DNA of 64,000 bases, from the NCBI GenBank assembly GCA_016213775.1, contig JACQZR010000248.1, positions 55,242 to 119,241 of the forward strand. Reading direction: 5' to 3'. The notes below the pieces were generated by a model that made no database searches, was not told the origin of the DNA, and saw nothing but the letters and a program-made list of their open reading frames with translations. Positions 1-9,908 of this stretch are shown in pieces (within the stretch, counting starts at the first letter, position 1; each line of letters starts with the position of its first letter). Both the position numbers and the translations under genes were made by a program. The DNA is from Acidobacteriota bacterium (GTDB taxonomy: Bacteria > Acidobacteriota > Terriglobia > Bryobacterales > Bryobacteraceae).

Positions 1-1440
1 GAGATTGCCTTCGGTGTAGATGACGCGGCCGCTGAGCATCTCGCCGACGGTGTGCTCGGCGATGAACTTGTCCACGGCGGTGGGTTCAAGTTGCTTCATG
101 CCGAGACGAATGCGCCGCTTGCCCTTGTCGACTTCCAGCACCTTGACGCGGACCTTCTGGTTGGCGGCAAGCATTTCCTTGGGGTGCTCGAGACGTTTTT
201 CGGAGGTGATGTCGGCAATGTGAATCATGCCTTCGACGCCATCGCCGAGATCGACGAATGCGCCGAACTTGGCGAGGTTGGTGATGGTGACTTCGTTGAG
301 GATGGCGCCTGCGGGGAAGCGCCGTTCAATCCCTTCCCAGGGATCGCCGAGGGCTTCCTTCATGCCGAGCGCGATGCGCTTTTCGGCGGGTTTGATGTCG
401 AGCACCAAGGCTTCCACCATTTCGCCAACCTTGAGAATGTCGGAGGGTTTGCGAATCTTCTTGCCCCAGCTCAGTGAGGAAACGTGAATGAGACCATCGA
501 CGCCGGGGAACAACTCAATAAACGCGCCAAAGTCAGTCAACCGCGCGACCTTCCCCTTCACCTTCTCACCGACTTTGAGCTGCTCCAACGCCAAGGACCA
601 CGGGTCCGGCGTGAGTTGCTTCATGCCGAGGGAGATCTTCCTGGTGTTGGGGTCGATCTTGAGGATCTTCACCTCGACGGAATCGCCGACGCTCACCACA
701 TCGGAAGCCTTGCCGACGCGGTTCCAGCTCATATCGGCAATATGGAGAAGGCCATCGACGCCGCCCAGATCGACGAATGCTCCAAACTCGGTAACCGTGC
801 GAACCGTACCGTGCACCACGGCGCCTTCGGAGAGGTTCTCAAAGGCGCGGGCTTTAGTCAGAGCCGCTTCTTCTTCGAGCACCACGCGGCGGTCGACCAC
901 CACGTCGTCGTTTTCTTTGTCCAGCTTGGTGATGCGGCAGCGGATCTCCTGGCCGACAAGACGTTCCATCTCGGCGGGGTCCTTGGCGCCGCTGCGGGAT
1001 GCGGGCATGAAGGCGCGCACGCCGACGTCCACGCGCAGGCCGCCCTTCACCACTTCGGTGACACGGCCGGCGATGACGGCCTTTTCGGCGAACGATTTCT
1101 CAAACTCGGTCCAGTCGGTGGGCCGCCTCACCTTGAGCGTCGACAGTACGTAGTAACCCTCTTCGTTGCGTCCCGTCACTACAACAGGAAGGATGTCGCC
1201 AGGCTTGATGCTGAAGTTGCCCGAGGGGGCCATGAACTGAGTGGCTTCGAGCATTCCCTCCATCTTGCGGCCGATGTCGATGACAACGCCGTCGGGGGAG
1301 AGGGACACAACCGTGCCTTGCAGCGCTTCATTGCGATCTGCCTTGTGCTCCTCCTCAAACTGCGAGAGGATGTCGCCAAAAGTTGACGTCTCTGGCGGCT
1401 GTTCGTCCAGGACGGGTTCGGTGGGGTTAGGAAAGCTCAT
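1..1440 (-). CDS. rpsA: 30S ribosomal protein S1, partial
   Basis: Reading leftward from the ATG at 1438-1440, the frame stays open for 480 codons and runs off the left edge, so the C-terminus is missing. The translation is a chain of S1 RNA-binding domains. At least five repeats are seen, with typical pieces such as GVVIDIGRKMEGMLEATQF near the N-terminus, FGAFVDLGGVDGLLHI, FGAFIELFPGVDGLIHVSSL and KFGAFVDLGDGVEGMIHIAD, each ending in a K(I/V)ISLGMK-type strand. S1 binds mRNA on the small subunit and helps initiation on messages with weak Shine-Dalgarno sites. The ATG itself has no recognisable Shine-Dalgarno sequence. The gene diverges from the histidine kinase across 65 bases. Confidence 0.96.
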   Translation of the reverse strand, partial: MSFPNPTEPVLDEQPPETSTFGDILSQFEEEHKADRNEALQGTVVSLSPDGVVIDIGRKMEGMLEATQFMAPSGNFSIKPGDILPVVVTGRNEEGYYVLSTLKVRRPTDWTEFEKSFAEKAVIAGRVTEVVKGGLRVDVGVRAFMPASRSGAKDPAEMERLVGQEIRCRITKLDKENDDVVVDRRVVLEEEAALTKARAFENLSEGAVVHGTVRTVTEFGAFVDLGGVDGLLHIADMSWNRVGKASDVVSVGDSVEVKILKIDPNTRKISLGMKQLTPDPWSLALEQLKVGEKVKGKVARLTDFGAFIELFPGVDGLIHVSSLSWGKKIRKPSDILKVGEMVEALVLDIKPAEKRIALGMKEALGDPWEGIERRFPAGAILNEVTITNLAKFGAFVDLGDGVEGMIHIADITSEKRLEHPKEMLAANQKVRVKVLEVDKGKRRIRLGMKQLEPTAVDKFIAEHTVGEMLSGRVIYTEGNL

Positions 1441-1505
1441 GCGGAGTGAGAATTGCGAACTGCGTTAGTCAAGTAATTCTTTATTTTGGCACAATCAGGA
1501 GGACG

Positions 1506-2804
1506 ATGCCGCAGACCCCGACTTCGCAGACGTTGCAGATGGACAACAACCCAGCAACACAACCCTCTCCGTGGACCCCTTGGTTCCGGTTGCAGGACCT
1601 CGTCTGGCTGCTGCTGATCGGCGGCGTGGCTTGGGCGAGCCTGGAGCGCGGCGTCTATGAAATGGGCCTGCTCACCGTGCTGGCGGTCTTTCAAATCGCC
1701 GAACCACGGGTAGCCTTCTTCGCCACTCGCAATGGCAACTACGTTGCTATCGCGGCAAAGATCCTGACTGGTTTTCTGCTCATCGGGTGGACAGGCGGCA
1801 TCCGCAGCAGCTACTACCTGGTGATGCTGTTGCCGGTGGTGTCCGCGGCCACAGCGTTGGGGCTGCTGGGCACCATGATTGTCACCACGCTGGCATGCGG
1901 CTCGTACCTCATATTCCTGCATCCGTATTATCTCGATCCGCTGGTGTACGAGATCACCTCGGAAGGCGCTCGCGAGTTGGGGATGCGGGTCATCTTCCTC
2001 CCGGTGGTGGCGTTCCTGATCAACCAGGTCAACGAGTCACAACGCCTCGCCTCGCAACGGCATCAGACCGTGGCGGCGCAACTCACCGTGGCGAACCGGA
2101 ACCTCCAGGAAGCCGAGGCGGCCATGCGGCGGAGCGAGCGGCTGGCGGCGCTCGGTCAGATGAGCGCGGGGCTGGCGCACGAGCTGCGCAATCCCCTGGG
2201 AACGGTGAAGGCGAGCGCGGAGATGCTGGCGCGGAGTGTGCCGGACGGCATCCCAGCGGAGCTCGCCGGGTTCATCACCAGCGAGGTGGACCGCGTCAAT
2301 TCGCTCATCACGCGCTTTCTCGATTTCGCTCGTCCTCTGAAGATCACGCCCGAGCCGAATGAGCTGACCGAAGCGCTGGACCACGCGGTTGCGGAGTTGG
2401 AGCGGCATACGCCGCGGCTTCCCGTGAAGATCTACAAGAACTACTCGCCGGACATAACGCCGTTTCCCTTCGACGCGGAGTTGATCCAGCGCGTAGCCTA
2501 CAACCTCTTATTGAACGCCGCGCAGGCGAGTCCGCCGGATTCGGTGGTCACTATCAAGACGCGAGGTATTGATGGCTACGCGGAATTTGCCGTGATCGAC
2601 CGCGGCAGCGGGATCGAAGCCGCCCAGCGCGAGAACATCTTCAATCCGTTCTTCACCACCAAGAAGCAAGGCGTGGGGCTTGGCCTCGCCATCTGCGCGA
2701 AGATTGTGGATGAACATCACGGCAAGATCGCCGTGGAAAGCGAGGCCGGCGTGGGCAGCGTATTCCGAGTTCTTTTGCCCACCAGGGTCAACGAGACTGC
2801 ATGA
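1506..2804 (+). CDS. NtrB-like membrane sensor histidine kinase
   Basis: This 432-residue two-component sensor has about six hydrophobic segments (residues ~31-174), a short linker coil, then the HisKA box with MSAGLAHELRNPLG (phospho-accepting His225). An HATPase_c domain follows, with the N box (LLLNAAQASPP), DRGSGI and GVGLGLAICAKIVDEH. I start at 1506 because AGGAGG lies at 1497-1502, although the 3-base spacing is short; an upstream in-frame ATG at 1446 lacks such a site. The stop overlaps the next gene's start in ATGA, so kinase and regulator are translationally coupled. No PAS or periplasmic sensor domain is obvious, so the signal is probably sensed in the membrane. The signal itself cannot be told from sequence. 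Confidence 0.93.
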   Translation: MPQTPTSQTLQMDNNPATQPSPWTPWFRLQDLVWLLLIGGVAWASLERGVYEMGLLTVLAVFQIAEPRVAFFATRNGNYVAIAAKILTGFLLIGWTGGIRSSYYLVMLLPVVSAATALGLLGTMIVTTLACGSYLIFLHPYYLDPLVYEITSEGARELGMRVIFLPVVAFLINQVNESQRLASQRHQTVAAQLTVANRNLQEAEAAMRRSERLAALGQMSAGLAHELRNPLGTVKASAEMLARSVPDGIPAELAGFITSEVDRVNSLITRFLDFARPLKITPEPNELTEALDHAVAELERHTPRLPVKIYKNYSPDITPFPFDAELIQRVAYNLLLNAAQASPPDSVVTIKTRGIDGYAEFAVIDRGSGIEAAQRENIFNPFFTTKKQGVGLGLAICAKIVDEHHGKIAVESEAGVGSVFRVLLPTRVNETA

Positions 2805-4159
2805 AGAAACGAATTCTTGTTGTAGAAGATGAGGACAAGCTCCGCCGCGTTGTTCAGTTGCAGCTTGCCTCGTCGGGCTATGAGGTGGATCAGGCCGCGC
2901 GCGCCGAAGAGGCCATCGCACTGTTGGACCGCGCTGATCTGGTATTAAGCGATTTGAAGCTGCCGGCCATGAGCGGCCTGGAATTGCTGGCCATCGCGCA
3001 CCGGCAGAATGCGAACCTGCCGTTCGTGCTGATGACGGCCTTCGGAACCGTGGAAACCGCAGTGGAAGCCATGAAGAACGGCGCAGCGGACTTTATCCTG
3101 AAGCCGTTCTCGCTGGACCATCTGACGCGCGTTGTGGAGAAAGCGATCGAAGTATCCTCTCTTCGGGATGAGAACCGCAAGCTCAAGGAGGAGCTCGGCC
3201 ACCGCTATCAGTTCGACAACATCGTCGGGCGTTCTGGGCTAATGCAGGAGATTTTCGCCACCATCATGCGCGTTGCTCCGTCGCGCGCCACAGTGCTGCT
3301 GGCGGGAGAAAGCGGTGTCGGCAAGGACCTGATCGCGCGCGCGATTCACTTTCATTCGCCGCGCAAAGACCGTCCGTTCGTCAAGATCAACTGCACCGCG
3401 ATCCCCGAGAACCTGATGGAGAGCGAACTGTTCGGTTATGAGAAAGGCGCATTCACCGGCGCCAATACAACCAAGCCGGGCAAGTTTGAACAGGCCGATA
3501 CCGGTACCGTTTTCCTGGATGAGATCGGAGACGTGCCAGCCAACATTCAGGTGAAGCTGCTGCGGGTTCTGCAGGAGCGGGAGTTTGAGCGGCTGGGCAG
3601 CAACAAAACGTTGCGCATCGACGTGCGTGTGGTGGCCGCGACCAATGTCGACCTGCGCGCGGCGTTAGAACAGGGGACGTTTCGCGAGGACCTTTACTAC
3701 CGGCTGAACGTCGTGCCGATAAACATTCCGCCGCTGCGCGATCGCAAGGAAGACATCCCGTTTCTGGCTCGTCATTTTGTGGACAAGCTGTCGCCCGATC
3801 TGGGGACGCCGGTGGAGACCATCAGCGACGAGGCCATCAACAGGCTGATGGAGTATCACTGGCCCGGCAATGTACGCGAGTTGGAGAACGTGATTGAGCG
3901 CAGCATCGTGCTCTGTCCAAAGCAAGTTCTCGATGCACCGGAGATCCGGCTCGACATGGAACCGGTGTCACGCAGCGCCGCAGGCTCGCCGGCACTGTTC
4001 GTACTGCCTGAGGGAATGTCGCTGGATCAGTACGAACAGTCCATTATCAAAGAGGCGCTGAACCGCGCGAGCGGGAACAAGAGCCAGGCCGCGCGTTTGT
4101 TGGGATTGACGCGTAACGCCTTGCGATACCGCCTGTCGCAGATGGGCATTGAGAGCTGA
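2801..4159 (+). CDS. NtrC-family sigma-54-dependent response regulator
   Basis: This 452-residue regulator has all three NtrC modules. The receiver domain has acidic residues near 10-12, phospho-acceptor Asp51 (LVLSDLKLP) and Lys101 (FILKPF). The AAA+ domain has Walker A GESGVGKD at ~169-176, the sigma-54 contact loop GAFTGA at 216-221 and Walker B VFLDEIGD at ~237-244. A Fis-type helix-turn-helix ends the protein ([20 protein letters not shown]). The intact GAFTGA loop means it should activate sigma-54 promoters when phosphorylated by the kinase whose gene overlaps it by 4 bases. I saw no convincing -24/-12 promoter beside the pair, so its targets are probably elsewhere. Confidence 0.95.
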   Translation: MKKRILVVEDEDKLRRVVQLQLASSGYEVDQAARAEEAIALLDRADLVLSDLKLPAMSGLELLAIAHRQNANLPFVLMTAFGTVETAVEAMKNGAADFILKPFSLDHLTRVVEKAIEVSSLRDENRKLKEELGHRYQFDNIVGRSGLMQEIFATIMRVAPSRATVLLAGESGVGKDLIARAIHFHSPRKDRPFVKINCTAIPENLMESELFGYEKGAFTGANTTKPGKFEQADTGTVFLDEIGDVPANIQVKLLRVLQEREFERLGSNKTLRIDVRVVAATNVDLRAALEQGTFREDLYYRLNVVPINIPPLRDRKEDIPFLARHFVDKLSPDLGTPVETISDEAINRLMEYHWPGNVRELENVIERSIVLCPKQVLDAPEIRLDMEPVSRSAAGSPALFVLPEGMSLDQYEQSIIKEALNRASGNKSQAARLLGLTRNALRYRLSQMGIES

Positions 4160-4162
4160 CAC

Positions 4163-4957
4163 CTACACGCGCCGCAAGTGGAACTTGCCTGGCTGCGCAT
4201 AGCGGGCGAACCACAAGATCAGGTCCTCGCGGGAGAGCCGCCCTAACTGCCCGGCGGACCATTGCGCGAACATCGGAAGAACACTGCGCGTGACATGCGG
4301 GACCCGGAGCGATGGCGGCTGGCGGTCCATGTGGGAATGCAGCAGATCGAACACCGCACCGGCGGTTTTTCCTTCCTGCAGGAGTTCCACAGCAGCCGCG
4401 CTCACATCGTGGATGCGGTCCAACTCCTCCACGAGCATCTCAAAATGACCGGACTCATCCGGCCCGGCGAACAACCCGTCGTCTAGTATCACGAAATCCA
4501 AAGTGACCGATTCCAGCGCGCGCTCGTCAGTGTCCCGCGCACCGCCGCCCGCGCCGCTAAACCCTCCTCCACGCGCGGGCGGCGGAAGCACGTCGAAGTT
4601 GTCCCCATGCATCTGGCCTGGCGTCAGCAACCTGCGCGACCCCGCCGCGATGTAGTTGAAATGTTCGCCCGGGTCGTTCCCGGTAAGCATGTCCAGTTGT
4701 GAGCTCGATGAGCCCACGTTCATCATCCGAAAAGCCGGTTTGCGCCCGCCGGCTTCAACAAAGGTCCACACGAAACTGAAGCCGATGATCCGCCGCCCGC
4801 TGTTGTTGCAGAGGATCGCTGCGGGCTCCGGCACCGGGTCCGGCCATGGCGTGAAAAACAATCGCCGCGAGAGCATCGCTTCCAACGCCCGCCTGTTCTC
4901 CGCATGAGACGACGGCAGGAGCACAACGCCAACTTCAGGAAGGTCCCGACACATCAT
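4163..4957 (-). CDS. Hypothetical protein, 264 residues
   Basis: I do not recognise this family. The protein starts MMCRDLPEVGVVLLPSSHAE and ends in a charged stretch FARYAQPGKFHLRRV. It has no signal peptide and no membrane segment. A glycine-rich loop (RGGGFSGAGGGARD) separates two alpha/beta-looking halves. The start at 4957 is supported by AAGGAG six bases upstream; a TTG 15 bases earlier would swallow that site. The gene lies 11 bases after the end of the frameshifted TIGR03435 gene on the same strand, so it may have been co-transcribed with it. It ends 3 bases from the end of the NtrC-like gene, in convergent orientation. Confidence 0.7.
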   Translation of the reverse strand: MMCRDLPEVGVVLLPSSHAENRRALEAMLSRRLFFTPWPDPVPEPAAILCNNSGRRIIGFSFVWTFVEAGGRKPAFRMMNVGSSSSQLDMLTGNDPGEHFNYIAAGSRRLLTPGQMHGDNFDVLPPPARGGGFSGAGGGARDTDERALESVTLDFVILDDGLFAGPDESGHFEMLVEELDRIHDVSAAAVELLQEGKTAGAVFDLLHSHMDRQPPSLRVPHVTRSVLPMFAQWSAGQLGRLSREDLILWFARYAQPGKFHLRRV

Positions 4958-4968
4958 GGGAAACTCCT

Positions 4969-5774
4969 TCAATTTTCCGTCGGGGGTTCAATCTGGTCCA
5001 CCACCCAATACTGCACCGGCCCGTATGCACCGCTGAGCTGCAATCCAAACTTGTCTTTCAGCATCGAGATCAGCAGACCGCGGCCTTCGGTGCCCAAGCC
5101 GGCGGACGAAGTGGTGCCTTCCGGGGCGCTCCACTGGACATTGAAGTCGTAGTGACCGTTCAAACCGGTCTGGTCAATCACAGGACGTTGCAGAAAGAGC
5201 TCGATAGCCCTGGCATACCGGCCGTGGTCGACTTCTTCCCGATCATGCGGCCTCCGCTGTCGCCCACTGCTGCACTCACGAGACCTTCCTTAGCCGGCGG
5301 CACTGGCGGATCCACCGCGGGAATCCGGAACCCACCCTTGGCGACTTGCAGGTTTAGAATGCGCTCCCGCCGGATCTCTGTGTGCAGGCGAAGTTGAAAG
5401 CGATCGGCTAGCATCTTCCGCATCATCAAACGCACCTGCTTATCATTCGCGGCTGGAGTATCGGCGGAATAATCAGGCCCCGCCTTGGCGGCAACGGAAT
5501 AGCTACGTTCCTTTGCCCATCCAGGCAATCCCACCAGTTGCTGCGAAGGATTCGTCACGCCGTAGGCGTAGGCGATCATGAAGAACAGTGACACGCGGGA
5601 ATCGACGTATTGCCCACCCGGCAGGACCGGCGTGAAGTCTTGCGACCGAAGGATCGAGGGCGCATTCGGCGGAACCTGGCGAATGGAAACTACCTCGAAG
5701 CTGGGACCTGATGGCTCGCCTGTCTGCGCCGCCGCAACGAGCGCAATGAGAAAAGCAGTGAATAGCCCCGACAT
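4969..5774 (-). pseudogene. TIGR03435 family protein, frameshifted
   Basis: The first part (from the ATG at 5774) has a signal peptide (MSGLFTAFLIALVAAAQ) followed by FEVVSIRQVPPNAPS, as at the start of TIGR03435 proteins, a family abundant in Solibacter-type acidobacteria with unknown function. The frame closes at 5178, shortly after GMPGLSS. The expected family ending, LFLQRPVIDQTGLNGHYDF followed by an aspartate/proline-rich tail, continues in another frame to 4969. The break lies near 5200-5212 and needs a change of one reading-frame step. Apart from this the two parts join into one normal-length protein of about 265 residues, so the lesion is recent or a sequencing error. An earlier ATG exists at 5843, but the signal peptide favours 5774. 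Confidence 0.85.
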
Positions 5775-5852
5775 ACCGCCATCATCGCACTGACTGCACA
5801 GGTACGCTCGACAGGCCGCTACCGCGCGCAATTCGGCTATCATCTTAGGCGC

Positions 5853-7970
5853 ATGTCTTCACTGGTTACCTACAAGATCACTGGCTCCGTGGCAGTCCTC
5901 AGCGTCGAGAATCCGCCTGTGAATGCGCTCAGCCCCGGCGTCCCTGAAGGAATCTCGGCGCACCTGCGAACTGCCGCCGCTGACCCGTCGGTGAAAGCCA
6001 TTGTCCTCATTGGCGGCGGGCGCACGTTCATCGCGGGTGCTGATATCCGCGAGTTTGAAAAGATCCACGCCGGTGAAACGGGCAGTCTCGGAGCGATTCT
6101 CACCGCCATCCACGACCTTGAGAATTGCCCCAAGCCGGTCATTGCGGCCATTCATGGGACGGCTTTCGGTGGCGGGTTGGAAACTGCGATGGCGTGTCAC
6201 TATCGCGTTGCCGTTGCCGGCGCCAGCGTTGGCCAGCCAGAAGTGAAGCTGGGGATCATCCCCGGTGGCGAAGGGACGCAGCGTCTGCCGCGGCTCGCGG
6301 GAATCGCCAAGGCCCTGGAGATGTGCGCGTTCGGCGATCCGGTCCTGGTGAGCGACGCGCTCGGAGCGGGCATCGTCGATGAGATCGTGGAAGGAGATTT
6401 GCTCACCGGGGCAATCGCATTCGCGCAGCGTGTGGCCGCAACCCCGCCCCCCCGCACCAGCGAGCGCAACGAAAAACTGGGGGACGCCGCAGGCAATGCA
6501 GGCGCCATCACAGCCGCGCACGATGCCGCCAACAAGCGCCTCCGTGGACAAGCCGCACCGCACGCCGCCATTGAAGCGATCGAGGCCGCAACCAGGCTCC
6601 CCTTCGCTGAGGGCTGCAAGAAGGAAGCAGAAATCTTCGCCGCCTGCCTGTCCAACGATCAATCGAAGGCGCTCATCCACGCCTTCTTCGGTGAGCGCAC
6701 CGTCGCCAAGATTCCCGGCATCGGAAGGGATGTTCCCATCATTCCGATTCAACGCGCGGCCATCATCGGCGCAGGCACCATGGGCGGGGGCATCGCCATG
6801 AATTACGCCAACGCGGGAATCCCTGTCCTGCTGAAGGAAACTACGCAGGAAGCGCTCGACCGCGGCATGGCCACCATCACAAAGAACTACATGAACTCTG
6901 TCAAACGCGGGCGGTTCAGCGAGGCTTACGCGCGCGGACGCATCGCGCTTATTCATCCGCAAATCACCTGGGACGGCTTCGATCAGGTGGACATCATCGT
7001 CGAAGCGGTGTTTGAGAACATGGCGCTCAAGAAAGAGATCTTCGCCGAAATCGACCGCGTAGCCAAACCGGGGTGCATCCTCGCGTCCAACACCTCGACG
7101 CTCAACATCGATGCGATAGCCTCGGCCACCAAGCGTCCCGAATGGGTGATCGGCCATCATTTCTTCAGCCCCGCCAACGTCATGCGACTGCTCGAAATCG
7201 TGCGTGGCATGGCGACATCCAACACCGTCATCGCCACCTCAATGGATCTGGCTCGCAAGCTTCGCAAGGTAGGCGTGCTGGTAGGCAACTGCCGCGGCTT
7301 CGTCGGCAACCGCATGTTCGCGCCTTACTGCCGCGAGTCGATTTTCCTGGTGGAAGAAGGCTGCACGCCGGAGCAAGTGGACGGCGCGCTTTACCGCTGG
7401 GGCATGGCGATGGGGCCGCTGGCAGTGCAGGATCTCGCTGGTCTCGACGTCGGCTGGCGCATTCGCAAAGAGTACAAGCAGTTGGAAAAGCCCGGCGTCC
7501 GTTACGCCGAACTCGACAGCATGCTCTGCGAGCAGGGCCACTACGGGCAAAAAACAGGAAAGGGTTTTTTTGTTTACGACGAAAACCGTAGAGCCTCGCC
7601 CAACTCCGACGTTGTCGCGATGGCCAGGGACTACGCCGCGCAAGCGGGCATCGCGCAACGAACCGCATCGCCGGATGAGATAGTGGAACGCTGCGTCTAC
7701 GCGCTGGTGAACGAGGGTGCGCGGCTTTTGGAAGAGGGCTTCGCTCTCCGCGCTGTCGACATCGATGTCGTATATCTCAACGGTTACGGTTTCCCCGCCT
7801 GGCGCGGCGGTCCCATGAAGTACGCCGATCTTGTCGGGCTTCCTAAAGTCTTCGCCAGAATCCGCGAATTCGAAAAACAATTTGGTCATTCGTGGAAACC
7901 TGCACCGCTACTGGCACGCCTTGCGATGCAGGGGTCCAGTTTCTCTGCATACGACCGTTCGAAGGGATAA
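5853..7970 (+). CDS. Fused enoyl-CoA hydratase / 3-hydroxyacyl-CoA dehydrogenase
   Basis: This 705-residue multifunctional beta-oxidation enzyme hydrates enoyl-CoA and oxidises the resulting 3-hydroxyacyl-CoA with NAD. The N-terminal crotonase domain shows FIAGADI, GGGLETAMACHYRVA and QPEVKLGIIPGGEGTQRLPRL, including the expected glutamates. The dehydrogenase part starts at ~residue 305 with the Rossmann motif AAIIGAGTMGGGIAMNYA, then SNTSTLNIDAIA, GHHFFSPANVM and two C-terminal helical domains (GNRMFAPYCRE and YLNGYGFPAWRGGPMKYAD). The domain order matches FadB/FadJ and peroxisomal bifunctional enzymes. No thiolase partner is adjacent. There is no Shine-Dalgarno sequence; TATCAT at 5838-5843 ends 9 bases before the ATG. 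Confidence 0.94.
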   Translation: MSSLVTYKITGSVAVLSVENPPVNALSPGVPEGISAHLRTAAADPSVKAIVLIGGGRTFIAGADIREFEKIHAGETGSLGAILTAIHDLENCPKPVIAAIHGTAFGGGLETAMACHYRVAVAGASVGQPEVKLGIIPGGEGTQRLPRLAGIAKALEMCAFGDPVLVSDALGAGIVDEIVEGDLLTGAIAFAQRVAATPPPRTSERNEKLGDAAGNAGAITAAHDAANKRLRGQAAPHAAIEAIEAATRLPFAEGCKKEAEIFAACLSNDQSKALIHAFFGERTVAKIPGIGRDVPIIPIQRAAIIGAGTMGGGIAMNYANAGIPVLLKETTQEALDRGMATITKNYMNSVKRGRFSEAYARGRIALIHPQITWDGFDQVDIIVEAVFENMALKKEIFAEIDRVAKPGCILASNTSTLNIDAIASATKRPEWVIGHHFFSPANVMRLLEIVRGMATSNTVIATSMDLARKLRKVGVLVGNCRGFVGNRMFAPYCRESIFLVEEGCTPEQVDGALYRWGMAMGPLAVQDLAGLDVGWRIRKEYKQLEKPGVRYAELDSMLCEQGHYGQKTGKGFFVYDENRRASPNSDVVAMARDYAAQAGIAQRTASPDEIVERCVYALVNEGARLLEEGFALRAVDIDVVYLNGYGFPAWRGGPMKYADLVGLPKVFARIREFEKQFGHSWKPAPLLARLAMQGSSFSAYDRSKG

Positions 7971-8014
7971 TCAATGCTGACGTGTGGCCGTCATCTTGCG
8001 GCGGAGGAGAGTGA

Positions 8015-9709
8015 ATGATTCCCGGCTTGTTGTTTTTGCTTTGCGCCGCGACTGCCGGCGCGCAGGTTCCATCGAAGGACGCCCGGCTCGACGTCGCCAA
8101 AGGCACGAAGTTCGAATATCCGATGCCTCGCTTCGCCTCCAAGGCCGAATGGGAGCAGCGCCGCGACCAGCTTCGGAAACAGATCCTCGCCACTGCGGGA
8201 TTGCTTCCCATGCCCGCGCGTTCCACCCCGCGCGCGCTAATTTCCGGCAAGCTCACGCGTGATGGATACAGCATCGAGAAGGTCGCCGTAGAAACCATGC
8301 CTGGCTACTATCTCGGCGGCAATCTTTACCGTCCGCTCGGCAAATCGGGGCGCTTTCCAGGCATCGTGTCGCCGCATGGACACTGGAAGAACGGTCGTCT
8401 GGAGGATTCCGAAGTCGGATCCATTCCCGCGCGCTGCATCAACCTCGCACGGCAAGGCTACGTCGTCTTTGCATACGACATGGTTGGCTACAACGACACA
8501 AAACAGACCCCGCATGCCTTCGGCAGCGAAACCGAGGATCTCTACAACTTCTCGCCGCTGCCGCTGCAACTTTGGAATTCTCTCCGCGCCGTCGACTTCA
8601 TCGAATCGCTTCCCGACGTCGATTCCAGGCGCCTCGGCGCAACCGGCGCTTCCGGTGGAGGCACGCAGACGTTTCTGCTCGCCGCGGTTGATCCGCGCAT
8701 TCGCGTCGACGTGCCGGTGAACATGATATCCGGCATCATGCAGGGCGGATCACCTTGCGAGAACGCACCAGGCCTGCGCCACGACGTTTTCAACGTGGAG
8801 TTCGGCGCAATGATGGCGCCGCGTCCGATGTTGATGTTGGCCGCCACAGGCGACTGGACCAAGAACACGCCGCAAAACGAATTTCCAACAATACGGTCTG
8901 TTTATTCTTTATACGACGCAGCGCCCCAGGTGGAATCCGTTCAGTTCAACTCACCGCACAACTACCACCAGGGCAGCCGCGAGGCGATGTATGCGTTCTT
9001 CGCGAAACACTTCCTCGGCAAGTCAGATTCCGTGGCCGAGCAGCCCTACGCGAAGGAATCAGACGCCGATATGCTTGTGTGGGCCGGCCGCACGATGCCC
9101 GAAGGTGCGCTCGATTACGCGGGCGTGTTCGGTAAGTGGAAGAGCATCACCGCTGTCAACGTGCCCGACCGCGAGATCCTGCGCGTTGCATTGTCAGTCG
9201 AGATCCCGGCGCAGGTCACGGCGGACATCAAGGCATCCGACGTTGCCCTTACGCGCAACGGACACGGCGACCGTGTCACCGGCATCTATCAGCAAGGCAG
9301 CGGCGCGCCCATGATCGTGGTTCACCCCGACGGTGCGGACAAAGCGATGTCCGAGGCCAAGGTGCAAGGCCGTCCGGTACTCTACCTCAACGCGTGGCGC
9401 GGCGGACGCGATACGTCAGCCAAGTACTTCACCACCTTCCACCGCACCGACGCGCAGAACCGCGTGCAGGATATCCTCACGGCCGCGGCATGGCTCCGCA
9501 CGAAACATAACGGCAACGTGGAACTGCGTGGTCTCAACGCCGCCGCGGTATGGACCACCTTTGCCGCCGCCGTGGACGCGAAACTCCGCCTCACAGCCAC
9601 CGCCACGAACTTCCAGGGCACAGACGAAGACTTCGTTCGCGGCTTTTTCGTGCCCGGCATTCAGCGCGTGGGTGGCTGGAAGGCCGCCCGAGCCCTCGCC
9701 CAACGCTGA
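8015..9709 (+). CDS. Secreted alpha/beta hydrolase (acetylxylan-esterase-like)
   Basis: This 564-residue protein begins with a signal peptide (MIPGLLFLLCAATAGAQ). The hydrolase core includes GRFPGIVSPHGHWKNG, VVFAYDMVGYND and the nucleophile elbow GATGASGGGT with Ser213. A later Asp (ATGDWT) and His (NSPHNYHQGSREAMY) are plausible triad members. The layout resembles the large acetylxylan esterase-like and abhydrolase_7 proteins of acidobacteria and planctomycetes. It probably deacylates plant or microbial polysaccharide outside the cytoplasm, but the substrate is a guess. A good Shine-Dalgarno (GGAGG in the 15 bases before 8015) supports the start. The last ~200 residues form a beta-rich tail with no catalytic motif I can name. 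Confidence 0.85.
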   Translation: MIPGLLFLLCAATAGAQVPSKDARLDVAKGTKFEYPMPRFASKAEWEQRRDQLRKQILATAGLLPMPARSTPRALISGKLTRDGYSIEKVAVETMPGYYLGGNLYRPLGKSGRFPGIVSPHGHWKNGRLEDSEVGSIPARCINLARQGYVVFAYDMVGYNDTKQTPHAFGSETEDLYNFSPLPLQLWNSLRAVDFIESLPDVDSRRLGATGASGGGTQTFLLAAVDPRIRVDVPVNMISGIMQGGSPCENAPGLRHDVFNVEFGAMMAPRPMLMLAATGDWTKNTPQNEFPTIRSVYSLYDAAPQVESVQFNSPHNYHQGSREAMYAFFAKHFLGKSDSVAEQPYAKESDADMLVWAGRTMPEGALDYAGVFGKWKSITAVNVPDREILRVALSVEIPAQVTADIKASDVALTRNGHGDRVTGIYQQGSGAPMIVVHPDGADKAMSEAKVQGRPVLYLNAWRGGRDTSAKYFTTFHRTDAQNRVQDILTAAAWLRTKHNGNVELRGLNAAAVWTTFAAAVDAKLRLTATATNFQGTDEDFVRGFFVPGIQRVGGWKAARALAQR

Positions 9710-9908
9710 AGCCACGCCTGCGCTAACACCCAACTCCACGGAGACGCCGGATGCACATGCCATGAGGTGCTCGCAAATCCGGCATTGCGGCACATGGAAT
9801 CGAGCTCGTTTGACACCACTCAGATCGCCCGCAGACGCGGCAAGCTCTCGCCGATTCGCCTCGACGTTGGCGTGAAGTCACTATCGGCGAGAGCATTCCT
9901 CGTCCACC
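9710..9908. other. Gap between convergent genes
   Basis: No open frame here looks coding. The only clear structure is the inverted repeat annotated separately at 9844-9894. Confidence 0.6.
9844..9894. terminator. Inverted repeat, possible two-way terminator
   Basis: GCTCTCGCCGAT at 9844-9855 is repeated as its exact reverse complement at 9883-9894, around a 27-base loop. It sits between the convergent esterase and outer-membrane protein genes, where a terminator for both is expected. There is no T-tract, so intrinsic termination is uncertain. Confidence 0.5.

Noticed and set aside
484..1386. 300-residue open frame on the plus strand
   Set aside because: It is antisense to ribosomal protein S1, whose minus-strand translation shows clear repeated S1 domains.
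1460..1505. Possible sigma-54 promoter before the histidine kinase (TTTTGGCAC)
   Set aside because: The -24-like GGCAC is present but no TTGC[A/T] follows at the right distance.
5859..7160. 433-residue minus-strand frame
   Set aside because: Antisense of the enoyl-CoA hydratase/dehydrogenase gene; the plus strand has full family motifs.
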